DNA of 62,939 nucleotides. It comes from Aquidulcibacter sp. (GTDB lineage: Bacteria; Pseudomonadota; Alphaproteobacteria; Caulobacterales; Aquidulcibacteraceae). The position numbers and the translations under genes were made by a program. Positions 18,760-26,058 of the stretch are shown here, piece by piece. Each line of letters begins with the position of its first letter. The stretch's first letter is position 1. The notes below the pieces were generated by a model, which saw only the letters and a list, made by a program, of their open reading frames with translations, made no database searches and had not been told where the DNA came from. The stretch is from positions 1 to 62,939 of the forward strand of contig NZ_JADCBK010000051.1 of the NCBI RefSeq assembly GCF_020253525.1. The letters run 5' to 3'.

Positions 18760-19407
18760 ATGCATGTAGTAGCCATAGTCAGCCAAAAAGGTGGGGCAGG
18801 TAAGACCACTTTATCGGTTCACCTCGCTGTTGCGGCCGCGCGCAAGGGCCTCTCGGTGGCTCTGATCGACCTCGACCCTCAAGCAACTGCCGCGCAATGG
18901 GGCGACTGGCGGGGCGGGGATAATCCAGCCGTTGTGGCCACGCCTTACACACGATTAGAGGCCACCTTGCAGGAAGCGGCCCAAGCGGGGGTGGATCTGT
19001 GCATCCTCGATAGCCCACCGGCGGCAGATGCCGCGGCAGTCTCTGCTGCGCGTGCCGCTGACCTAGTTTTGGTGCCAACCCGGGTCAGCGCTTTTGACCT
19101 TCATGCTATCAAGACCACAGGGGAACTGATGCGGATCGCGCAAAAGCCCGCCTATACGATTTTCAACGCTGTCCCACCTCGGGCAGCCAGTCTGGTTGAA
19201 GATGCTGCCGCTGTTGTGCGCGGGATTGGCATGCCACTGGCCCCTGTTTGCCTGACAGAGCGGGCGGCCTTCCGCCATGCCGTCGTTGATGGCCATACCG
19301 CCAGCGAATATGAACCCGGCTGCAAAGCCGCAACCGAAGTCGATGCGGTCTTTGAATGGATGATGGGCCGCCTCACCAAAACCCAAACCGTCGCCCAAGC
19401 GGCCTAA
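18760..19407 (+). CDS. parA: ParA-type partition ATPase (short, type Ib-like)
   Basis: Drives segregation of the replicon. Deviant Walker A SQKGGAGKTT at residues ~8-17, Walker A' LIDLDPQATA, Walker B-like LCILDSPPAAD. There is no N-terminal helix-turn-helix, so with 215 residues it belongs to the short ParA/ParF class. Start chosen at ATG 18760, preceded by GAGGAGG; a longer in-frame reading from 18655 would add 35 residues of non-family sequence. It is followed 34 nt later by a small ribbon-helix-helix protein, the usual partner of this class. Confidence 0.9.
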   Translation: MHVVAIVSQKGGAGKTTLSVHLAVAAARKGLSVALIDLDPQATAAQWGDWRGGDNPAVVATPYTRLEATLQEAAQAGVDLCILDSPPAADAAAVSAARAADLVLVPTRVSAFDLHAIKTTGELMRIAQKPAYTIFNAVPPRAASLVEDAAAVVRGIGMPLAPVCLTERAAFRHAVVDGHTASEYEPGCKAATEVDAVFEWMMGRLTKTQTVAQAA

Positions 19408-19441
19408 CCAGCACATTTACTCAAGAGGGAAGGGGAGATAG

Positions 19442-19831
19442 ATGGCCAAAGCACCAAGCCTCGCAGCGCGCCTCGCTGCCGTAGCCGCACAACCCAACAC
19501 AAGCCCATACCAGATGACCGCCCCGGCTAATCAGGACAGCCAGCCCGTGGTAGAACCTCACTTCGCAGCCGCTGCCCCGGCACCTGTTGCAACCGCCGAG
19601 CCAATGGCCCCAGCACCTGTCTTTGCGCCGCCCAATTTTGCCATGCCGGTGCCGCAGAAGGCCAAAGCGCGTGACGGCCGGGTGATGGTGGCAGGCTATT
19701 TCAGTCCAGAACTTTCCCGTTCGCTGCGCATTCTGGCCGCCGAGCGCGATGTGACGGTACAGCACCTGGTGGGTGAGGGGCTAGATTTCGTCCTGCGCCA
19801 TTATGGCAAACACCCAATGGGTGAGCGCTAA
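19442..19831 (+). CDS. Small ribbon-helix-helix DNA-binding protein, probable centromere-binding partner of ParA
   Basis: 129 aa. The first ~75 residues are Ala/Pro/Gln-rich and probably disordered. Residues ~80-125 form a ribbon-helix-helix pattern: a beta strand (GRVMVAGYFSP) followed by two helices (LSRSLRILAAERDVTVQHLV; GEGLDFVLRHYG). Position and architecture match ParG/omega-like proteins that bind parS, repress their own operon and use a flexible N-terminus to stimulate the ParA ATPase. It is well placed to bind the TGTGGACACG repeats around it. Family assignment is from pattern and context, not a full alignment. Confidence 0.75.
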   Translation: MAKAPSLAARLAAVAAQPNTSPYQMTAPANQDSQPVVEPHFAAAAPAPVATAEPMAPAPVFAPPNFAMPVPQKAKARDGRVMVAGYFSPELSRSLRILAAERDVTVQHLVGEGLDFVLRHYGKHPMGER

Positions 19832-19886
19832 GCTGATAAGCGCCAGAGGGCAGGGGTCCCGTCACGACCATGTGGCGACGTGAAGA

Positions 19887-19939
19887 CGTGTCCACACGCA
19901 GACAGGTCGACAACTCCACCTGCCTGCCGACGTCGACCT
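19887..19939 (+). promoter_or_regulatory. Inverted copy of the partition repeat plus a long inverted repeat before repA
   Basis: CGTGTCCACA (19887-19896) is the reverse complement of the parA-upstream element. Just after it, AGGTCGAC (19904-19911) and GTCGACCT (19932-19939) form a perfect 8-bp inverted repeat, with a second imperfect one (GCAGACAGGT / ACCTGCCTGC) inside. It could be an operator or transcript end between the partition genes and repA. Nearer repA, GCACC-TTGT-GGTGC (20042-20055) is a small hairpin. Confidence 0.5.
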
Positions 19940-20124
19940 AAAATACCCTGCGCGATCACAGAATCAGATAGGGTTAGTTGAAGACCTTCAAAAAGGCCCG
20001 CTTGGCTTGGTTAAAGCCCAGAATCGGGACAGGTCTAAGTTGCACCTTGTGGTGCGTCACCGGGGATAAGCTTCTGCCCGCTCGCGCATGAGATCAGGGC
20101 GTAGTTCGAAAGAGAGAGACAGCT

Positions 20125-21042
20125 ATGTCCGCGCGACGCAAAGATGACCCTCAATTCGACTTCTTCATCCCGATGGTGCACGACATTCCGTTGAAAGATC
20201 AGCGGGAGACGATGGAGCGGCCCTTCTTCTCGCTGCAAAAGCGCAAGCGCCTGAAGCCGATTGATTACCGCAGCCCCGATGGCGAAGTTTGGGTCAAGGT
20301 TGAAGCAGTACCTGCCTATGGCATGGCAACCATTTGGGACGCCGATATCCTCATCTGGGCGGCCAGCGCCCTCAATCGTCTCAAGCAACAAGGCGTCAAT
20401 GATCTGCCGCGTACGCTGCGCACCACCGCCTATGACCTCTTGCGCGCCATCAAGCGCGATACGGGCGGCAAGGGCTATCAGGAAATGCGCGCCGCCCTCG
20501 ACCGCTTGGCCTCAACCACCATCTTCACCTCGCTCCGCGCCAAGCGGGGCAGGGACCGTCGCTTCTCGTGGATTGATGAGTGGGACATTGAGGTTGACCC
20601 CATTACCGAACAGCCGCGCGCGCTTCGCATCACTTTGTCCAACTGGATTTACGAAGGGGTGACGCAGGAAAAGCAATTGCTGACCATGCACCCAGACTAT
20701 TTCAGCCTCACCGGTGGGCTGGAACGCGCGCTCTACCGGATTGCGCGCAAGCATGCCGGCGATCAGAAAAAGGGCTGGCTCTGCCGCTTTTCGGTTCTAA
20801 AAGACAAGACCGGCTCTGACTCTGAACCTAAAGAGTTTGCCCGCATGATGCGCAAGATCGCGCTGCGCGATGAATTGCCTGAATATAGTATGACGATTGT
20901 CAAAGCCGCCGACGGCTCGCCTGCTGCCCACTTTATCCGTCGCGACGCGGGTGAACGCACCGCCATCTCCGACGCCATCATTGAATTTGACCAATTATAC
21001 GCCGACACCATCGCGAAAAAGCAGGGCGATTTGCTCCTCTGA
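20125..21042 (+). CDS. repA: Plasmid replication initiator RepA (RPA family)
   Basis: Initiates replication by binding iterons at the origin. The 305 aa read as the RPA-type initiator found on alphaproteobacterial plasmids: an N-terminal DFFIPMVHDIPLKDQ stretch, then SLQKRKRLKPIDY, then a winged-helix region with LPRTLRTTAYDLLRAIKRDTGG and YQEMRAALDRLASTTI, then a second DNA-binding part (GLERALYRIARKHAG; GWLCRFSVLKDKTG). ATG 20125 has a purine-rich leader. It lies directly downstream of the partition genes and upstream of the iteron array. This gene is the strongest evidence that the window comes from a plasmid or chromid. Confidence 0.9.
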   Translation: MSARRKDDPQFDFFIPMVHDIPLKDQRETMERPFFSLQKRKRLKPIDYRSPDGEVWVKVEAVPAYGMATIWDADILIWAASALNRLKQQGVNDLPRTLRTTAYDLLRAIKRDTGGKGYQEMRAALDRLASTTIFTSLRAKRGRDRRFSWIDEWDIEVDPITEQPRALRITLSNWIYEGVTQEKQLLTMHPDYFSLTGGLERALYRIARKHAGDQKKGWLCRFSVLKDKTGSDSEPKEFARMMRKIALRDELPEYSMTIVKAADGSPAAHFIRRDAGERTAISDAIIEFDQLYADTIAKKQGDLLL

Positions 21043-21046
21043 CCTA

Positions 21047-21062
21047 ACGGGGGATCACCCAC
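21047..21062 (+). repeat. Isolated iteron-like element after repA
   Basis: ACGGGGGATCACCCAC, beginning 4 nt after the repA stop. It matches the iterons at 21675-21780 at 14 of 16 positions with the best copy. It could be a RepA site used for autoregulation or handcuffing. Confidence 0.55.
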
Positions 21063-21123
21063 TTTTGGGGGAGGCGGCGGGAGAAAAAATTCTTAGCTAA
21101 GAATAGGAGGCCTTGGTACCGCC

Positions 21124-21618
21124 ATGTCACAATCGCTTACAAAGACGTTCATTTGCTCATCGCTCGCCCTCATCCCCAGTGGTTCAAACGCTTGGTCGCA
21201 GACGCCAGCTACCCCAAGCGCCAATCCATCCTGCCAAAGCACGTTGGAAGTCGTTCCGGTCGAGCATGTGTCGTTGAGAGAGCTTTCAAGGCTTGGACCA
21301 GAGCTCAGTATCGCCAAAGGCAATTACGCCATGACCTTCTGGCCGCTTGAGCCCAAAGACAAGGCAGAGAAGGCCGATAAAGCGACAATTGGCATGTCCC
21401 TCATTCAAACACGCGACATGGAAAGCCCGCCCGTGGGCCTGATGATCCTCTCAACCCAGGCCGCCGACTTAGACTTTGTGAAAGATGGCAACCAGATATT
21501 GGTTGGTAGCAGTCCTCAAAGCAGCTGCCCCACGCGAGCGATCTTATCGGTGACAGAGACTGGCGGGGTCGTGCTGCGTGAATTGGCCGTTGAGAAGGGT
21601 CGTGAGGCTGCCTTGTAA
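21124..21618 (+). CDS. Small secreted protein of unknown function, between repA and the iterons
   Basis: 164 aa, not recognised. The N-terminus has a signal-peptide pattern (LTKTFICSSLALIPSGSNAW then SQTPA). The mature part has two Cys-containing segments (NPSCQST; SSCPTRA) that could form a disulfide. GAATAGGAGG at 21102-21111 serves as ribosome-binding site 12 nt before the ATG. It sits inside the replication region, so it may be a passenger of this replicon type. I see no motif that gives a function. Confidence 0.55.
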   Translation: MSQSLTKTFICSSLALIPSGSNAWSQTPATPSANPSCQSTLEVVPVEHVSLRELSRLGPELSIAKGNYAMTFWPLEPKDKAEKADKATIGMSLIQTRDMESPPVGLMILSTQAADLDFVKDGNQILVGSSPQSSCPTRAILSVTETGGVVLRELAVEKGREAAL

Positions 21619-21674
21619 CTTCGCATGCTCGTAACATACTGATGGCGACACCCTTTCCAATCTGCCCTAATCCC

Positions 21675-21780
21675 ACGGGGGAACGCCCACTTTCTGTCGG
21701 GGGAACGGGCGCCGTTTTGGCGGTGGAACACCCACAGGGGCTTCGGGGTATCGGACGCTAATCCACGGGGGAACGCCCGC
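21675..21780 (+). repeat. Five-copy iteron array, candidate oriV
   Basis: Five 16-bp elements start at 21675 (ACGGGGGAACGCCCAC), 21697 (TCGGGGGAACGGGCGC), 21720 (GCGGTGGAACACCCAC), 21743 (TCGGGGTATCGGACGC) and 21765 (ACGGGGGAACGCCCGC). The start-to-start distances are 22, 23, 23 and 22 bp, about two helical turns. All are in the same orientation. This is the classic arrangement of initiator-binding iterons and lies ~630 bp after repA. Further single copies occur at 21047 and 23107. Confidence 0.8.
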
Positions 21781-21830
21781 ACTCTCTTTCTTCAAGCCCC
21801 TGAAGTGATAGGACAAAAAGGCACTTTCGC

Positions 21831-21905
21831 GCCGCTTAACTCTTTAACTCTTCTATTAAGAGTCTTTCTAAGTGGGCTATTGGGCACATCATGATATGTG
21901 CCCAA
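21831..21905 (+). other. AT-rich stretch with repeats and a perfect hairpin next to the iterons
   Basis: Directly after the iterons. TTAACTCTTTAACTCTT (21836-21852) is a short direct repeat in AT-rich DNA, ACTCTT/AAGAGT (21847-21852, 21858-21863) is inverted, and TTGGGCACAT-CATGAT-ATGTGCCCAA (21880-21905) is a perfect 10-bp inverted repeat. It suits a DNA-unwinding element plus a boundary hairpin. The hairpin may also serve as terminator for the convergent WD40 gene. No gene is seen in 21619-21930. Confidence 0.55.
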
Positions 21906-21930
21906 GCCCGGTTTAAGGCGCTTGTCCTAG

Positions 21931-22986
21931 TCACTGCAGCCATTGATGGCCAAAGCTGCCGTCTTCGCCGACATAAGCAAAGCGTTTCCCGGATGCATGG
22001 AAAGCCAGACTGAGGATTGAGCGGCGCATTTTGCGGGGATCGTCTAATAATTCATTGCGCGGGCGAGGGCCGGCCAAAAACCCTGCTTTGCCCGAAGCCA
22101 AATCCACTTGATCCACCCCGCCATCAGACCAGCCAACCAAGGCGCGCGTATCATGCACGGCAACACAAGTCACAAGACCTAGCCGTGGACGATAAACACC
22201 GGCCGATTGCCCCATCGGACCTTTGCCCGCCACAATGGGCCAAGCAAGGAGAGCAGGCCCACCTGACGTGAGAAGCACCGAGCCCGTCTTGTTTTGAACG
22301 AGGCACCGCGGCTTGGCCGGATAGCCGCCCATTTTAAAGGCTTGACCATCTTGCAGCCGCCAACCGGCCAAGGCGGGTTCAGAAAGGCCGACAAACAAGA
22401 ACGCATCGTCCGCACCATAGGCCACAGAGATCGGCCCACCGGCACAGGGAATTTCTTGGACCAGTTCTCCAGACGAGAGCTCAAACAGGCTCACGCCCCC
22501 GCTATGGGTGACGGCAAGCTCTTGTCCGTCTTGGGCAAAGGCCATCGCTGTCGGACCTTTGGGTGGACGCAGTTCCTGAGAGGTCCCATCTGGCCCCAGC
22601 ACATGCACCGTTTGGCCAGCAGCAACCGCGACAAAGCGGCTATCAGCGGAGATTGCCAGCGAGTCGAGCCATTTGCGCGGCACATGCAGCCGCTGATGAA
22701 CTTGACCGAGTGAATCGACTTGAACCAGCCTGCCATCATCGCCCGCCGTCCAGATGGATTGACCATCGGGACTGGCCTGCATCGCCAGCATCCCACCCTC
22801 ATGGCAGTGAACCAGCGCCTCACCCAGCTTCATCATCCCATCGCCAAAGCCAAAGGCAGGGCGATCACCCAGCCAAGCGGCACCAATTCCGGGGGCTGGA
22901 TAGGGTAGGGGCCCTTTCTGGCGCTTCGACACAGGCTTCTCCACAATTGCGAGCCCCTTCAACCACGACAGGGCGGCGGTGTGCAA
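21931..22986 (-). CDS. WD40-type beta-propeller protein, cytoplasmic
   Basis: 351 aa made of repeated ~40-residue blades. Examples are MQASPDGQSIWTAGDDGRLVQVD, here cut to its key features: a hydrophobic strand, PDG, then a GDDG turn. Further blades read LAISADSRFVAVAAGQ, MAFAQDGQELAVTHSGG, VAVHDTRALVGWSDGG and LAFHASGKRFAYVGEDG. There is no signal peptide. WD40 propellers act as protein scaffolds; no partner is evident here. The start is uncertain: the longest reading begins with TTG at 22986, while a GTG at 22944 with GGGG upstream is a better candidate. It ends next to oriV. Confidence 0.75.
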   Translation of the reverse strand: MHTAALSWLKGLAIVEKPVSKRQKGPLPYPAPGIGAAWLGDRPAFGFGDGMMKLGEALVHCHEGGMLAMQASPDGQSIWTAGDDGRLVQVDSLGQVHQRLHVPRKWLDSLAISADSRFVAVAAGQTVHVLGPDGTSQELRPPKGPTAMAFAQDGQELAVTHSGGVSLFELSSGELVQEIPCAGGPISVAYGADDAFLFVGLSEPALAGWRLQDGQAFKMGGYPAKPRCLVQNKTGSVLLTSGGPALLAWPIVAGKGPMGQSAGVYRPRLGLVTCVAVHDTRALVGWSDGGVDQVDLASGKAGFLAGPRPRNELLDDPRKMRRSILSLAFHASGKRFAYVGEDGSFGHQWLQ

Positions 22987-23106
22987 TACCCCGAATCAAA
23001 TGAGCTCACCCATCTGCGACTATGAAGTCGTAAGAGCAATAAAGCCTATAAATTCAACAATTTTTATAGAACAAGCCGAAAGCATCCAAGCCCAGCCCGC
23101 GCCATG

Positions 23107-23122
23107 ACGGGGGATCAACCAC
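23107..23122 (+). repeat. Outlying iteron-like element
   Basis: ACGGGGGATCAACCAC differs from the post-repA copy at 21047 at one position. It lies in the gap between the WD40-like gene and the GT-C protein, ~1.3 kb beyond the array, just after the 3' end of the minus-strand gene at 23133. Confidence 0.4.
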
Positions 23123-23132
23123 CGATTCCCAA

Positions 23133-24935
23133 TTAGTCAAGATTGACCTTATAGGCCTGAACGTTTGAGCCCTTGGGCTTTTCAATCGGCGTCAGCCAAG
23201 CCGGGATGCGATTATCCCGCAACTCCACCATCAGGCCTTTGGGGCTTTGCCGCGACAGGATCGCAACCTCGGCCGAACGGGTACAAATGGCGACATAGGT
23301 CGCGCCCAAATCCTTGGCCATACGCTTGGCCTCATCGGGCTTGGCCATAAACAAACGGTAGGCCGCAAGATTGCCCGTATTGTTACGATGATAGGGAACA
23401 GCAAGCACCCGGTGGGGTGTCGTCAACAAGATCCGCGCGCCCATATCAATAGGTGCGACCACAAGACCCGGAGACTGCGCCTTAAGGCCACTAAAGGCGC
23501 GCTCGGTAAAGCAGCCCGCCCCACCGCCAGTCGAAAACTTCGTGATTTTCGGTTCAAAATATTCTGCCACCCGAGAGCCGACAAGGCCTGGGATGATCGG
23601 ATTGGCGATGAGGGCGACAATCAAGGCCGTGCGCAGATTGACCTGTTCAATCAGTTTCCCAACCAAAGCGGCGGTCATGATCCCAGAAACGGTCGTTGCA
23701 AGCCCAGCAGAGCGACCCTGCCAGAAAACGGCAAGAGCGGCAGAGACAAAAATCGTGACAGCGGCCAAAATCCATAAGTCGCGCTCTTTGTCCTTAGCCC
23801 ATAGGACGGCCACAATGCTCGCAATGCCGGCAAGGACCGGAAACAGAGCAAAGGCGAGGATCACGCTCAATTTTGTCTTCATCAAGGGCGCGGCCTCGGT
23901 GACATTATTGAGCCAGAGCCGTTTCAACAGCGGATCGATTTGGGCGTAGGGAGAGGTAATCAATTCCGGAAAGACGCGTACGCCGGACAGAACAATGACG
24001 CCAATCACCGCCAAGAGAGCGAGGCGAACAGCAATCCCACCCTTGGGACCTAATCGAGCTGTTGGCATAAAGGTCGCCAAACTGAGTAAGGCGGCACCCA
24101 ACACCCCCAAAACCACATGGCCGCGGCCGATGGCATCATTGACTGGTGCTGCCCATTTTGCCTCGGGCACGGTCGCAACAAAACAAAGAGCCAGACTTAA
24201 ACCAAGGCTGACGGCAAACCAGCGCGTTTCATCTTGTACATCCCCACCGCGTGCCGCCCAGCGCACCGCCACCCAAGCGATAAGGACAAGCTGCAGCGGC
24301 AGGGCTTCCAAGCCAACCCCAATGCCAAGGGCGATGGCAAGCGCGCTCAAAGCCGCCATTTTGGGACTACCCGCCACTAAACCCCATAAAGCGGTCGCGA
24401 GGAAGATGAGTTGCAGCCCGTGGTGATCAACCCGACCGGGGAGGAAATAATTCAGGGCGGCTGGCGCACAGGTGATGAGGAAGATGGCTGGCAGAAATGC
24501 CTTCTTGCCGCCCAAAGCCATCGAGGCCTTCATACCAATGAGCACATAGATCACGCCCAACCAAATTGGGGTGATGAATGTCGCGACCTTTTCCCCCATA
24601 GACTGACCAAAGATCAGATTGGTGATCAGCATGGTCAAAGCCAAAGGCAAGTCCGCGATGCGCGACCAATGAATATTGCTAATTGGATGTTCGGTGAAGC
24701 GATGTTGCGACACGTCAAACCAAGCTTGTCCAGCGAGCCAATCGCGCACCTGCAACACCCGCATGGCATCATCATTATCGGCCAGATTCCAAACCGAGAC
24801 TCGCTTCCAAAATGGGTCCAGCAATTGATAGGTCGCGATCAGGATCGCGGCGACCAATACCAAGCGAAATAAAAGCCTGACCGGGGAAGTCTTGGGGGCC
24901 TGTTCAGTCGGATTTGAAGGTTCAGCAAGAGACAT
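23133..24935 (-). CDS. Polytopic membrane protein of the GT-C glycosyltransferase type
   Basis: 600 aa with about 11-13 membrane segments and a soluble C-terminal part of ~120 residues. After the first membrane helix comes an acidic first loop (LADNDDAMRVLQVRDWLAGQ), followed by HWSRIADLP and later PGRVDHHGLQ. This layout is seen in GT-C/STT3-like lipid-linked sugar transferases and related alphaproteobacterial proteins. The acidic DND motif is the expected metal/substrate site. It probably transfers a sugar from a polyprenyl carrier on the periplasmic face; substrate unknown. The divergent neighbour encodes GtrA, a polyprenyl-sugar flippase-like protein, which supports this. Confidence 0.65.
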   Translation of the reverse strand: MSLAEPSNPTEQAPKTSPVRLLFRLVLVAAILIATYQLLDPFWKRVSVWNLADNDDAMRVLQVRDWLAGQAWFDVSQHRFTEHPISNIHWSRIADLPLALTMLITNLIFGQSMGEKVATFITPIWLGVIYVLIGMKASMALGGKKAFLPAIFLITCAPAALNYFLPGRVDHHGLQLIFLATALWGLVAGSPKMAALSALAIALGIGVGLEALPLQLVLIAWVAVRWAARGGDVQDETRWFAVSLGLSLALCFVATVPEAKWAAPVNDAIGRGHVVLGVLGAALLSLATFMPTARLGPKGGIAVRLALLAVIGVIVLSGVRVFPELITSPYAQIDPLLKRLWLNNVTEAAPLMKTKLSVILAFALFPVLAGIASIVAVLWAKDKERDLWILAAVTIFVSAALAVFWQGRSAGLATTVSGIMTAALVGKLIEQVNLRTALIVALIANPIIPGLVGSRVAEYFEPKITKFSTGGGAGCFTERAFSGLKAQSPGLVVAPIDMGARILLTTPHRVLAVPYHRNNTGNLAAYRLFMAKPDEAKRMAKDLGATYVAICTRSAEVAILSRQSPKGLMVELRDNRIPAWLTPIEKPKGSNVQAYKVNLD

Positions 24936-25148
24936 CGACTTGAGACACCGTAAGTTACGTCGTTCCTAGTGTGCATAAGGTGTACTGCGAGTGATGAACA
25001 GGACCCCGCATGTGGGAATTCCATCTGACACACAAGCCTGAATCTGCGATGAAGACGAACCAAATTGGCGCAGTCCGTAACATCAGGGCTTTGGTATGAT
25101 CTTAATCTTCAAAGCGCATCCTGCCTCTAATCGTGAGAAAGTCGCTGC

Positions 25149-25556
25149 GTGAAAATTTCTGAACTCCTCAAGGCCAATTCCACGGGCGCGCGCATCCTGC
25201 GCTTTGTGGTCGTCGGTGGGTTAGCCTTTGGCCTTGATGCGGGACTGGTTTTTGCCATGGTCCATGCGGGTCTTGATAAATATGTTAGTCGGGCCCTGTC
25301 CTTGATTGTGGTTGTACTCTTCACCTTTGTTCTCAACCGACAGGCAACCTTTGCTGCAACCGGCCTGCCGACATGGCACGAAGTGATCGCCTATGTGGCG
25401 GCAAGCCTTATCGGCCTTCTGATCAATTATCTGGTTTTTGTCGGCGCAAGCTTGGTCAATCTCCCGCTGCTTGTGGCAATGGCGGCAGGAACGCTGGTCG
25501 CATCCACGTTCAATTTTTTGGCCTATGGCAAGATTTTCAAATCGAAACCAAATTAG
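25149..25556 (+). CDS. GtrA-family membrane protein
   Basis: 135 aa, four membrane helices. The N-terminal helix RFVVVGGLAFGLDAGLVFAM and the mid motif FVLNRQATF (F-x-x-N-R-x-x-T-F) are diagnostic of GtrA. The family is linked to flipping of polyprenyl-phosphate-linked sugars for cell-surface glycans. The start is a GTG at 25149, with GAGAAAG upstream. It is divergent from the GT-C protein at 23133, a likely functional partner. The stop overlaps the end of the convergent EVE-domain gene by 4 nt. Confidence 0.87.
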   Translation: MKISELLKANSTGARILRFVVVGGLAFGLDAGLVFAMVHAGLDKYVSRALSLIVVVLFTFVLNRQATFAATGLPTWHEVIAYVAASLIGLLINYLVFVGASLVNLPLLVAMAAGTLVASTFNFLAYGKIFKSKPN

Positions 25557-25954
25557 GCTTGACCCATCAGATAATGCCAATGTGCGTCTGAAACCGGCTG
25601 CACCGACAGGCGCGGCGACTTTACCAAGGCAAGATCGCAAAGCACAGGATCTGCCTTTATCCGGGCAAGGGTAATGGGCTGACTTAAAGCTTGGTGGGCG
25701 GCCACATCAACGGCAAACCACGCAAGATCAGTTGGGTCTGGATAGGCCTCGCGAATGACTTCAACCACGCCGACAATCTGCTTTTCATCGCCGGTATGAT
25801 AAAAGAAAGCACGGTCGCCAAGGGTCATTTGCTTGAGGAAATTCTTGGCCTGATGGTTGCGAACCCCGGTCCAAGGCTCACCCTGTGTTCCGCGCGCAAC
25901 TTGGTCAGCCCACGAAAAACTATCGGGTTCGCTCTTTAAAAGCCAATAGGCCAT
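25553..25954 (-). CDS. EVE-domain protein
   Basis: 133 aa. Single EVE domain (PUA-like): AYWLLKSEPDSFSW at the N-terminus, GVRNHQAKNFLKQM and GDRAFFYHTGDEKQIVGVVEV. EVE domains bind modified nucleotides or RNA; the cellular role in bacteria is not settled. Start placed at ATG 25954 because of an AGGAG 9 nt upstream and because family members begin MxYWL; an upstream in-frame start would add seven residues. Confidence 0.9.
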   Translation of the reverse strand: MAYWLLKSEPDSFSWADQVARGTQGEPWTGVRNHQAKNFLKQMTLGDRAFFYHTGDEKQIVGVVEVIREAYPDPTDLAWFAVDVAAHQALSQPITLARIKADPVLCDLALVKSPRLSVQPVSDAHWHYLMGQA

Positions 25955-26058
25955 CCCTATAACTCCTGAGTTCAAAAAACTTTTATCAAGTCCGTCTAAT
26001 AGATAACTGGGCTCCCGCGGCGAGTCACGTCACACGACAGCCCTTTAGGAGATCCCCT

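Noticed and set aside
21758-21770. Possible DnaA box (CTAATCCACGG) in the iteron array
   Set aside because: Only a partial match to TTATNCACA, and the bases are better explained as iteron flank.
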